Below, one piece after another: positions 36,073 through 46,935 of a stretch of 64,000 bases of DNA. Position 1 is the stretch's first letter. Each line of letters opens with the position of its first letter. The DNA is from Begonia masoniana (taxonomy: Eukaryota > Streptophyta > Magnoliopsida > Cucurbitales > Begoniaceae), in assembly GCA_022432975.1 (NCBI GenBank), contig CM039502.1:6438375-6502374 (forward strand), read 5' to 3'. The translations under genes and the position numbers were made by a program. The notes beneath the pieces are model-generated. The model ran no database searches. It saw only the letters and a list, made by a program, of their open reading frames with translations, and was not told where the DNA came from.

Positions 36073-37818
36073 AAAGAAATTTAAAAAAGAGAGAAGATGA
36101 TAGGTGGCTTTCAGTTGTGGCTTCACGTAGAGAGGAATCCATAGAGAGGAAAAGAAATATCTAGAGAGCGAGAAAGTGAGAAATCGTGAGGAAAAATAGG
36201 AAAAAAGGGAGGGGAAGACGTGTGATTCGTTCATCTGTCCTTTATGATAAAGTATTCGGTTTGTTGAGAGGAACGTTTTGGCGTAGAAATCGATAGAGTC
36301 GGTAGAGATTTTGTGGGTGTGGTGGAACCTACGATCGGTAAGTAAATCTTACATTTAGAGTATTTAGTTTATCTTTAATGCATGATTTAGATGGAAATAT
36401 GGTTATTGACGTTTGGAATTGGTTAAATATAAGAAATTGATGACTGTGAATAAGGCCTTGGAGATGGAAGAAGATTAAATTGTGTTGAATGAGTTTTAAA
36501 TTAGAAGACTTGGCTAGAGAGAATAGAAGTATGAATTGATTTTTGGTTATGGGTGTGAAATTGGTGAGTTGAATATTATAATATGATGGAGGAGTTTTGA
36601 GAAATTAAATTGTTATGGAAACCGTTAATGTATGGCGAATGATTTTATGATGTTTGGGTTGAGTGTATGGATTAGATGATTTGGTATATTTTATGATGTT
36701 TGGGTTGAGTGTATGGATTAGATGATTTGGTATGAAGCTTGGAATAGAAGGATGTTGGAATGTGAAATGAGTATGGTATTTGGGAGAGGAGTTAGGCGTT
36801 GGAGGTATATATATAGTTTTTTTTTAACTTTTATTCTATCTGTGCTTTAAAAAAAAAGTTATTTTAAAGCATTGAGATAATTGCATGTTACGTTGATGTT
36901 CAAACTTGAATTTATGAATGAATCACCTGACGATTTTCAATTATGTATTTCATTGGCTTTACTTTAAATTTTTAAAGCATGTGTTGAGAAAAGAGGAAGT
37001 GGCAATTACTTATTTACTCTAATTATATACAATATGTATAACTATGAATGAGAAAAGAGTAGGAGCCTTACGCATAGTCATCTCCCTTAGGTTGAAAGTT
37101 TTTAAACCTCGCGAGGAAAGTAAGCTCGGGGTACTACAGTCCGACTAGTGAAATCCCAGAAATATGTAGGGATGTCTTATAGTTATACACGTTGGAGTAA
37201 CATGTAATGGTTTGAAAATTTGTAAATGTATAAATTTTTATTTTATGAGCTTTAAAATTTAATTAATTATAAAAATTAGATTAATATAAATTTAATTGAG
37301 GTTAGATTAAATTAATGGTTGTTAGTTGTTAATTAAAAAGGAATTAATTGGTAAATAACCCAAAAGTTAAAGGGTAAAATTGTCTTTTGGATGGATAAAT
37401 TTTGATAAATTAGTAAATAACAATGGCAGGAAATTTGAGGCTTCACGTGGAGAGTAGAAAGAGGATGGCTGATGAATGAATAAAGAAAGATAAGAAATGT
37501 TTGGGAGGGGTAAAAAAGTAATGTTCAATGGATACGTTTGGTTTAAGTAAATTACATTAAAAATTTTTTCAATAGTGAAAGGTGGCATGTTGTTAATGAT
37601 TGTACGTAGAAAGAAGAAAAGAAATGATTTTTTAAAAGCAATAGGTGGCAATTTTTTTTGGCTTTCACGTGGAAATGAGAAGTGAAGAGAGAGAGAGAGA
37701 GAGAGGAAATAGAGAAAGAGAAGTTTTCTTTTGAAGTTGTCTGGTAAGTGGTGTTTTCGTGAGAAACAGAGAGCGTCGACAGAGAGAACCCGCGAGGGAG
37801 AAGAGAGAAAGGAGAGGG
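36073..37818 (+). repeat. Repeat X, copy B 3' part and copy C start
   Basis: Includes the shared segment gattcgttcatctgtccttt (36221) and a tract ccttacgcatagtcatctcc (37068) with later gaaatcccagaaatatgtag, both found again at 44273-44335. A new, more diverged X start lies at about 37245. An agag-rich stretch occurs at 37680-37818. No gene is seen. Confidence 0.6.
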
Positions 37819-38528
37819 TATAACACCCGATTTTACTGAATATTAATATTTTAATATTGATGGTATTTTTGTAAATATGTCAAATCAAGCCCGTTTTACG
37901 AAAAGAAGGCGTTACTAAAATCCAAATAATTAATATGGATTTTGAGAAAATTTCGAGAATTTTAGGAGTTGTAACACTAATTTTACGAGAATTACGTTTA
38001 TCGTAATATAAAGGACGTTTTGGTAGAAATAGTAAACGAGGTCCGATTTACGAACGGACAGTTTTAAAAGGACCCTGACAATGAGTTGAAGTCATTGGCG
38101 AAGTAAGGATATTTGGAGAAACCGAATCGTTGGACAATTAATGAAACGAGCGACGAAACAAATAGAAAACAAAGGAAATGACAAAATAGTAATTTACAAA
38201 GTCAAATTTTATTAAATAACAAATCTCCTTCTTCTCCTCTCCCTCATTCGCGGACTCCATTTCTTCTCTCTCTCTCTCCAGGCGATTCTCATCGCCTCTC
38301 ACGGCGATTCCTCACGCCGGCGACCGATCTCCTCTCCAATCGTCTCGATTCTTCGCGATTTCTTCTCCAATCTCGACCCTAGGTATGATTCTCATGGTTT
38401 TAGGAAAGTTTATTTCGATTTTTATGGAGTTTAAACAGTTAGGGTTTCGTTTAGGGTTTCGTTGAAAACGCGATTTGGAGTTCGAAATCGATAGGTTTAT
38501 CGTGGTTATGACTATAATGGACATAATG

Positions 38529-38595
38529 TAACGCCCCGAGTTATCTGAACCCGGTTTGCCACTCCATGCCCGTACATGACTAAAATTTCTACCAT

Positions 38596-38630
<35 letters not shown>

Positions 38631-39245
38631 TGCAGCGGAAATCATTTGAAATGTTAAGGAATAATCGGTCAAAAAAAATAGAAGTTTGAATCGTGAAAAC
38701 ACTTTAAAAGTTGCAGAAGTCAAACGCATCTGCCGTTGAGTAAAGTCAACGGAAGAAGCAGAAAACAACCAAAATAGAAGACTCCTGCCGATGACGTCAG
38801 TCGAATGAAAAACAAAGGACATCTCTCGGTAGACTGTATCTACCGGTGACTAAACGACAAAATACACTCTACATCTTCCGATGACGTCAGCACACATCTG
38901 CCGATGAGTTTACTAAGACATCATCCGATGGACTTAAACCTACATCTTCCGATGACGTCAGCTCGCATCCGCCGATGAGTTTACTGAGACATCATCCGAT
39001 AGACTTAAACCTACATCTTCCGATGACTTTCTTAAGGCATCTTCCGATAGAATTAACCTACATCATCCGATGACTTTCTTAAGGCATCTTCCGATAGAAT
39101 TAACCTACATCATCCGATGACTTTTCTCAAGGCATCTTCCGATAGACAACAACACAACTTCCTCCGATAGAAAACAATAAACTTCTACACACATCCACCG
39201 ATAGCTTTTACCAAAACATCATCCGATAAATAAATTACTCGACTC
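38529..39245 (+). mobile_element. LTR fragment nested in the solo LTR
   Basis: Starts TGTAACGCCCCGAGTTATCT, like the solo LTR at 41486, and carries the same catcttccgatgacgtcag motifs, but stops without a proper 3' end at about 39245. About 250 bp of the host LTR are missing at this place, so it is an insertion followed by, or made with, a deletion. It contains a run of about 28 A residues (38600-38628). Confidence 0.7.
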
Positions 39246-40494
39246 CTACCGATGGACAAAGCTCGTGGACGGAGTTCAGTGCACTACGGACGACAGGTAA
39301 GTTCTCGTGACTTACTAGGGCCGATTGACCTACACCGTACGTCGAAGTCGCGTCAAGGATCATTGGTGAATTGTTTGTTTATATGCTTTGATCGGGTAGT
39401 TAAGATTAGTTCTTTTATAGGTTATACTTTTTTATTGTCTTGATGGTACATATGTAGAATATAGATTATGCTTTTTATTGTCTTGATGGTATATATGTTA
39501 AATGTTATGTTATGCAAGTGTTCATGCATCATGGTTTTTAAAAGAGCATAGAAAATGAACTTCCGCACCATGTTTTCATGAAAAGTGATGTGGCCTGAAA
39601 GGGAGCTATTGATCTATTGTGTAGGCACAAAAGGGTCTGTCACAATATCACATCGTCTAAAACTAAATGAATTTACGTAATCTGTTATCTGGTCACGCAA
39701 GGTGGGACTCAAGCATGGCTGTTGTTTGTGTGAGCATGTACCCCCTCCGCTAGATAGAAAGGTTGTCTGACCGCAGGATGAATCCTTTCCTTTTAGCGGG
39801 CTGATATCTCGGTGACATTCTGTCTGCGACGTAATGATAAGAAAATGTTGCATGATTTCTGAAACTTATACGCACAGCATGCATTTACATTTACGAAACT
39901 TACTGAGCCTTTAGCTCATAGTGTGTCTGTATGGTGTAGGTGATTAGGGTATAGGTGAGGATGAGGTCCATCCACCCGAGGAGTGATGCAGTTGACGGAG
40001 GATGGCTCGTGGTGGTGTGTTGGTGCAGTCGAGGTGTTTCATGACCCGTGGGGACGTATATAGGTATTTTGGGTTGTTTCAGATAGAAAATGTTAGGTAA
40101 AATATTGTATAGTGGATTATTGTATAGTTAGAAACATTTTAGGATGTTTGGTTCTGGATAGTGGATAGGTTATGATTTGAGTTTGTTTTTAAAAAGTTTT
40201 GGAAATGTATTTTGTAAATGTTTGGTATTAGGGAAATGTTCAGTTTTTAAACCGAAACATGTAGTTCGTTTTTACGAAAACGGGTTAAGTTTTAATTGAG
40301 TCTTGAGTCATTATTTCGGGTGATTGATGAAGTGAGGAATGATGAGAATTTGAGTGAGTTATGTTGGGATGTATATTTGATGAAATGGTGAAGGGTATGT
40401 TTAGTGTATAAGGAAGCAGGGGAAAAGAAGGAAAAGAGAAGCAAGAAGGAGAGTAGGAAAAGAGGTGCGCCAGTTCTCTGGAAATCCAGAGGAC

Positions 40495-40745
40495 ATGGTG
40501 ATCGATCGCCCAAGGGTGGGGATCGATCGCCCATAAGTCGCCACGCTCTGGAAAAAATTTCCAGAGCGTGTGGCGATCGATCGCCCAAAAGGGGGCGATC
40601 GATCGCCCCTCCCTCTGGTCGCTACCCTGGTGTGTAACGAGCGATCGCATGAGGGGCGATCACTGGGCAATATACGCGATCGCCCCTCGTTGTTTTCATC
40701 AGGCGATCGATTGCCTGTTTTGGGCGATCGATCGCCCCTGCATAT
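40495..40745. repeat. GGCGATCGATCGCC palindrome island in LTR
   Basis: At least seven gcgatcgatcgc-like palindromes in 250 bp, plus the inverted pair cgctctggaaa / tttccagagcg around 40548-40568 that would form a hairpin. It is at the position that matches the 22440-22580 island in the related LTR. Confidence 0.75.
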
Positions 40746-41485
40746 TAGGGACAAAAATCCCTTTTTGCCCCTGATTCGTCAGTTTTCACTGCTCCATACG
40801 CTTTTAAGTTTTTATTAAGTTTTTTTTTAATTGTTTTAAAGTTTTATTAAACGGTTTTTCAGAATAGATTCGAACGTTTTTATAATTTGGATTCCGATTT
40901 TAATTCCGCTTAAACTTAGAATTATAAAAAGAAAAATAAATATGGTAACAATATTAGGAATAGTGTGAGGGTCGTTACAGAGGGGGAAAACGATAGTTTT
41001 GTTCATCCGTTCTTTAGGAAAAAGTGATCAGCTCGTTGAGAAGAGCGTTTTAGCGTAGACATCGTTGGTGTCGACAGAGATTTCAGGAAAAAGGGAGGAA
41101 CCGACAATTTTAGTAAGTAAATCCAACTCTTAGAACAACTAATTTAAGCTTTATTTTATTATTTAGGTGGAGATAGAATATTTCTATGTTGTAGGTTTAT
41201 GGATAGAAATGGTTGAAAATTTTGGTGTGTGGATTATGAAATGAAGTTTATTGGATGGTAAATTGGAAGTGAAGTTTCTCCTTAACAATGACGAAAAAAT
41301 GGTTTCTGGGTTGAGTTCTTTTCTGTTACTAATGTTTCATTTCAGAACAGAATATAATAAGCTTTAAATGTAGTTTGTTTACGAAGTTCTTGTTCAATTT
41401 TTTTTGTTTGTTCAAGGGAACTGTACACAAATAGTTAATAAATTGACCATCACATTTAATCTAATTGCCAAGTGAATTGAGATAA

Positions 41486-43744
41486 TGTAACGCCCCGAGT
41501 TATCTAAACCCGGTTTGCTACTCAACACACTGAACCGAACCATGACGACTTGATACTAAATTTAAAAATATTTCACTCGACAGTCAAAATTTGACATTTT
41601 CTAAAACTCGATGTATTTTAAAACTTGCAGCGAAAATCAATCGAACATCAATGAAGTTAAATAATCTGTGAAAACATTTTAAAATAATTGTTGGGAGTGT
41701 TAAGAATAATGGGCCAAAAATATAAAGCTTTAAAAATGTGGAATACCCATGCAATTGCAGAAGTCAAACACATCTGCCGACGACAAAGTCAACACAAGGA
41801 GCAGAAATAGAAAATAGGAGGCCTCTGCCGATGACAAACGACAAAACCTCGGTTATATCAACCGGTCACAAAACGACAAACACTATCTACATCTTCCGAT
41901 GACGTCAGCCGGAAGATATACAAACAGGACAACTCTCGGTAGACTGCATCTACCGATAGCTAGGCGACAAAACTGGCTACTTACATCTATCGATGACGTC
42001 AGCCGGGGGATTCCTTCCTCCAGCATCTGCCGATCGCTAGACGACAACTCGCAACTTATATCTACCGATGACGTCAGCCGGATGACTCCTTCATCCAACA
42101 TCTGCCGATCGCTAGACGACAAAACTTACCACTTTCATCTACCGATGACGTCAGTCGGATGACTCCTTCATCCAACATCTGCCGATCGCTAGACGACAGA
42201 ACTTACCACTTTCATCTACCGATGACGTCAGCCGGATGACTCCTTCATCCAACATCTGCTGATCGCTAGACGACAAGACTTACCACTTTCATCTACCGAT
42301 GACGTCAGCCGGATGACTCCTTCATCCAACATCTGCCGATAGACTTCAGAACAGCAATTCTGCTGTACTCCAAGAAAGCTCTGACTAACAAAGGATTTAA
42401 GCATTTTACTAAGACCAATCAGAGACAGATCAAATCATTGCATCACTCAAATCCAGTAGAAAATAGTATTTTCAAAACCCCACTGAACACTAATATCAAA
42501 GATTCTCAGAATGTATTCAAAGTTTTGAAAACACTACTATCATAAAATTTTCAGAAAAAGAAACATCTATACTGAACTAGTTACTCCCAACTCAACACCT
42601 GCAGCCATGGATTAAACCGCCTCAACAGATGGCCAAACCGATGCCTAAAAATGCTCCTCCAACCAGCCTGGTCCTCTTATCAGTCGGTAAACACACCTTC
42701 AGTAACTTCTTCACCTACATCACAAACTCATCTATTAGCCTAATGCTAAGCAAGTAGAGCAATGAATGAAATGAATTAATGAAACAAAAATTTCCCTAAA
42801 CATGCATTCTCTACTTTCTCATCTCAGTTGTATTCAAATTTGTTCTCTGTGGATCCCTCTGTACGATGGGAAAGTGGATCAGTCGTTCCCCAAAGCATAC
42901 ATCCTCTGATCTCAATTAAGGGGCGGATTAATTCCCTTAACAGTTAACTGGTCTGATCCCCCTGTAGGATTGGGAAGTGGATCACTTTTCCCAAAACCTC
43001 AATCCTCTGTTCTCAATTAAGGGGCGGATTAATCCCCCTTAACAGTTGTTCTGATCATCCTGCTCACATTTACCATGCGTTTCATGTAAATTCATTTTCG
43101 TAATCTTTCAAAACATGATGCATGTCAACTGGTAATAAACATACAAACATACATAAATCCTACTGTTTGTGATGTAGGCCCGAAGGCACAAACAAACTCT
43201 ACTTACCTGGCTCCCTGGAAATCGCTCGGCTAAATGCTACTTCAGAAGCTCGCTCACCTAAAATCATAATAGTACATATATCAAACTTTCACTAAACTTC
43301 ACAGAATCAATACAGGAGTTTGAGGAACCAAATTTGAAACCCCACAACTCGGGTATTCTCAATAGTCGCTCAGCCCGAACCTACTCTAAATCACAACATT
43401 CCTCGAAACTCCTCACATTGTACTCCCTCAGCTATCTAACTACTAAAATCGCAAGAAAACAAGGAGGGCTTACCTAGGTTGAAAGAGAATCGGGCAGGAG
43501 AATCGCCTAGAGATTTCTGCCGTTCGAGCTGAAGACCGAAAGGGAAAGAAAATGAGTAGTGGTGGCGGCTACTCTAAACTTTTTGCCTTAAATACCTTAT
43601 CCACTTTCAAATTTGCCAATTACTCTTATGCCCTTACTTACTCATTCTTCAACCTAACCTACATTATACTAAAATTTCATTCATCAATTATACTTAATAG
43701 ATTTATCTGTTATTTTAAATTTTTAATTAAAGTCGGGTGTTACA
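41486..43744. mobile_element. Solo LTR, 2.26 kb, TSD GATAA
   Basis: Begins TGTAACGCCCCGAG, ends GTCGGGTGTTACA, and is flanked by GATAA on both sides (41481-41485 and 43745-43749). No gag or pol. It contains about five tandem 77-bp units with TGACGTCA palindromes and a pair of ctcaattaaggggcggatta segments (42914 and 43012). Short ORFs inside are not gene-like. Confidence 0.92.
41983..42345. repeat. 77-bp tandem repeats with TGACGTCA
   Basis: Units begin catctaccgatgacgtcag, at about 41983, 42061, 42136, 42213 and 42290; the last spacings are exactly 77. Each holds one palindromic TGACGTCA and the pieces ggatgactccttcatccaac and gccgatcgctagacgac. A further copy of the core is at about 41893-41909. 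Confidence 0.9.
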
Positions 43745-43749
43745 GATAA

Positions 43750-44891
43750 CTTTCTACCTACACATGTGTGGGCTTAACCCTGTAACGGAAAGTGTAAATT
43801 TAAATTATTAAATTGATTGAGATCACTTTTTATCTCACAAAACAGTGCCTAACCCTATAAATTGAACAGGAAGGATCCTTCTGCCATTGAATTTCTTCTT
43901 TATAAAAGAGTGGTATATTATATTGGTTTTTGTGGCAGTTGAAAATATAATATCGGGTCTTTGGTAGGTAGGATGATGTTGTGATAAGTGTCATGCTTTG
44001 ATTGTGGATTGTAATCATGAAACGAATATTGGTTTGATGAGAAACGAATGAGGTTTTATGGAAAAGAGATTGATTTAAAAATATATGTTTATTTGTTTAA
44101 TAAGTTGTATTTGAAATTTATTGAATTGAATACTGGTGTTGATTGTTTTTAATTGAGTTTTATGATGGTTGAGCATGAATTGAAGAAGATGAAGTGTCAA
44201 TCGATTTTAAGATTTAACTTGCCTCTTGATATGCACAATATGTATAACTATGAAAGGGAGAAGAGTAAGGACCTTACGCATAGTCGTCTCTACAGTCCGG
44301 CCGGTGAAAGCCCAGAAATCTGTAGGGATATTTTATAATTATACATGTTGGGTTGAACTAGTAGAGTGCATTATAATTAACAAATATCACTTATTGTTAA
44401 ATAATGCATTGGAAATTCTTTGATTGATAATTGTAAGTGCATAATTTTGTTATCATTGTACATTGGTTTTAGTATTATAGTGCATTAATTTTATTGGTTA
44501 TAATTGATTTCATATAACATGAAATTATATGGAAATAATATGAGTTTTAAAAAGGTAAATGTGTTACTTGGTTTGAATTGGGAAATTTAAATTTTTTATG
44601 ATAGAAATGAATGGAGGATGATAGGTCCTAGATTATGGGATAGAGCGTAGATTAATTATTCTAAGTGTTTGTTTTACTTGCTGAGCATAAAGCTCATTAT
44701 GGGGATATTTCTATTTTTCAAATATTGAATACGTTCACCAGGACGGAGAAACCAAAACGAGGTAGAGTGTACAATGAGGCATAGGATTTTTGGGTTGTAA
44801 AGTCACATATCGTGACTATTTGTATTTTAAATTATTTCCGTTGTCAAACTATGACTGGATTAAAAAAAATATATATATATATATATATAAC
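43750..44891. other. Repeat-X-like DNA up to the viral junction
   Basis: Continues the X-type repeat after the solo LTR: ccttacgcatagtcgtctc at 44273, and a tail (44690-44870, including atacgttcaccaggacggag) that resembles 54555-54790. It ends in an (AT)n run at 44869-44889 next to the viral insert. No gene. Confidence 0.55.
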
Positions 44892-45007
44892 ACCCTTTAA
44901 GTATTCATAGAGTTAGATATGAAAATAAAGGGCCTGGTGGAGATAGAATTAGAAGAACTTATTATAAAAGATCCACTCCAGTCGATTCATTATGGGAAGA
45001 AAATTGG

Positions 45008-46480
45008 TTGCATGAACAATCTTCTTATACTGCAAAAACCATTTATGACTGGAATCTTGATGGTTTAACTGAATATCAAATTTATGAATTACTCCAAAAA
45101 ATGTTAATGTATTCTAGTATTTCTAAAGCCTCTCAGAATAAAAATTCTGATATAGCTGCTTTTATTATAAATGGATTTAATGGTGCTTTAAAAGGTTGGT
45201 GGGATAATTATTTATCTCTAGAACAACGTCATGAAATATTAACAGCTGTAAGACATGAAAATAATATGGTTTATGAAGACAGTGTTTATACATTAATTCA
45301 AGCTATAATATTACATTTTATTAGAGCTACCGAACAAAGACAAGAAAGAGGTAGAGAATTATTACAAAATTTAAGATGTAAAACTTTAACTGAATTTAGA
45401 TAGTATAAAGATGTTTTTATAACTAAAGTTATGCAAAGACCAGATGTTAATTCTGAGCATTGGAAATCTAAATTTATAGATGGATTACCTCCTTTATTCT
45501 CCAAAAGAATTAAAAAGAAATTATTGGAATTAAATGATGGACAATTTATTCCTTGGGCAACATGTACTTATGGTCATTTAATTAGTGTATGTGTTCAAGA
45601 AGGTTTATCTTTATGTAATGATATGAAATTACAATATCAATTTAAAAAACAAAACTTAAATGGTAGAAAAGAAATAGGTGAATTTTGTGATCAATTTGCT
45701 TATCATATTCCTAAACCTAATTTACAGGGTTTGTCTAAAGCTGATAAAAGAGAAGAATATATGAAATATAAAAGAAAAAGAAAATTACAAAAAAAAGCTT
45801 TTAAAAAATATAAGCAAAAACAAGATATTCATGAATCTTCTACTAGAAATAAAAAGAAAAGATCTAAAAAAGATATTTCTGAAATTAAATGTTATAAATG
45901 TGGAAAATTTGGACACTATGCATATAAATGTACCACTATGAAAAAGTTAAATAATCTTGATATAGATGAAAGGTTAAAATTAACTTTAGAAAAATTATTA
46001 TTAACTTCTTCGGAAGAATCTTCTGACTCTGAAGATATTATTGATGAGTCCTCTTCATCTGATGATGAAACCTGTCAAAAATGTCAAGTTAATGTATTAA
46101 CAACTGATCAACAAGACATTTTAGATAATTTAGATCAAATACATGATCCTATATTTAGAAAAAAGATTATAGAAATTATTATTCAACAAAATAAAGATAA
46201 AGAAATAATTGAAAAACCTATTTTAAGAGGTCACCATTATTCTTTAACAAAAGTATTTAATAGAATAGATCAAGCCAAAATTAAACCTGTAACTATTCAA
46301 GATCTTAATAGTAAAGTTAAAGATCTTACAAGAGAATTACAAGAGTTATTATGTAATTATAATCAATATCAGATAAGTAATAATGAAAGAATAGAACAGA
46401 TCGAAACCTATATGGATATTGGTTCCTCTACTAATAATAAAGTTACCACTTATAATGAAGAAAACTTCTCCGAAGTATAA
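45008..46480 (+). pseudogene. Caulimovirid coat protein region, broken
   Basis: Encodes a nucleocapsid-like region: GFNGALKGWWDNYL, then a lysine-rich stretch and the zinc knuckle CYKCGKFGHYAYKC (C-x2-C-x4-H-x4-C, about 45890-45932), then an acidic serine-rich segment. The first 110 or so bases of viral homology (from 44892) precede the first ATG. One stop codon (45401-45403) cuts the frame, which otherwise continues to 46480. The last 25 bases differ from the minus-strand fragment, marking a deletion junction at about 46455. In the minus-strand copy the same region is nearly identical but lacks 343 bases. Confidence 0.85.
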
Positions 46481-46928
46481 ACGAGGTTCTTATCCCAAGT
46501 CAAGAGCCAAAAGAATTATGAACAAATTTTATTCAATAAAGCACAAGGATATACCCGGAAAAGATCTTTCCTATAATGCTAAAGAATTAGCACAAACTTT
46601 TAGATTGGTCAAAAGCCTAATTCAAACTCACTTTGAGTTAAGTACTAACAGAATTAAATCTATTAAAACTTTAGAAAGACTTATAGAAGGCTTTGATAAA
46701 CAATTAAAAGGTCAAAGATTAGAAACAACATCTAACAAAGAACATCGCACAAAATTAAGCGATAATATTTTGGAAAACGAACAAGTTCATTGGGTCTTCT
46801 CTGAATTAGAAGAAAATCTTCTTCTTAAAGATCTTGAAGAACATATACCCTCCTCAAACCCTCAAGGGTTACAATTAGACAACCCTTCACCGGGTATGCG
46901 ATCAAATTTTGATTTCTTAACAGAATAA
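46455..46928 (+). pseudogene. Unplaced viral ORF, 157 codons
   Basis: Starts at the junction where the coat protein region leaves the viral gene order. Lys/Glu-rich with heptad-like leucines (for example KTLERLIEGFDKQLKG), so perhaps coiled coil. It lies between coat protein and RNase H sequences, where protease and RT would be expected, but I see no DSG or YxDD motif. Origin within the viral genome is unknown; it may be shuffled from elsewhere. Confidence 0.5.
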
Positions 46929-46935
46929 GAGTTCA

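Larger units (their letters stand above)
30752..36359 (+). repeat. Ceramidase tandem duplication, unit 2
   Basis: Matches unit 1 from 30752 to about 34762, then again at about 36206-36359. It lacks the solo LTR (empty site near 34690) and the Ty3 insertion (empty site at 36359). It has extra DNA that unit 1 lacks: about 250 bp at 33290-33545 and about 1.4 kb at 34763-36205, the latter including a repeat-X piece and the foldback element. Confidence 0.88.
37819..40979 (-). mobile_element. Solo LTR, antisense, TSD GAGGG
   Basis: Begins TATAACACCCG and ends GGGTCGTTACA, flanked by GAGGG (37814-37818 and 40980-40984). Its reverse complement (TGTAACGACCC...) matches the solo LTR at 22205-25452 in several blocks: the stretch around gtccccacgggtca with the tcctccgtcaactg box (here about 39980-40055), the caccgtacgtcga block (39332), and the agggtttcg block near 38440. 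It is 3161 bp, including a foreign LTR fragment at 38529-39245. The first bases TATAAC rather than TGTAAC suggest one mutation. No coding region. Confidence 0.85.

Noticed and set aside
40285..40754. ORFs of 98-121 codons in the antisense LTR
   Set aside because: Arise from GATCGATC palindromes open in many frames on both strands.
38529..40979. Separate solo LTR from 38529 to 40979
   Set aside because: No target duplication fits these ends (cataa against gaggg), while 37819-40979 has a perfect GAGGG pair.
45431..46480. 349-codon zinc-knuckle ORF as a host gene
   Set aside because: AT-rich codon use, a pararetroviral neighbourhood and an inverted duplicate at 49640-50444 show that it is viral.
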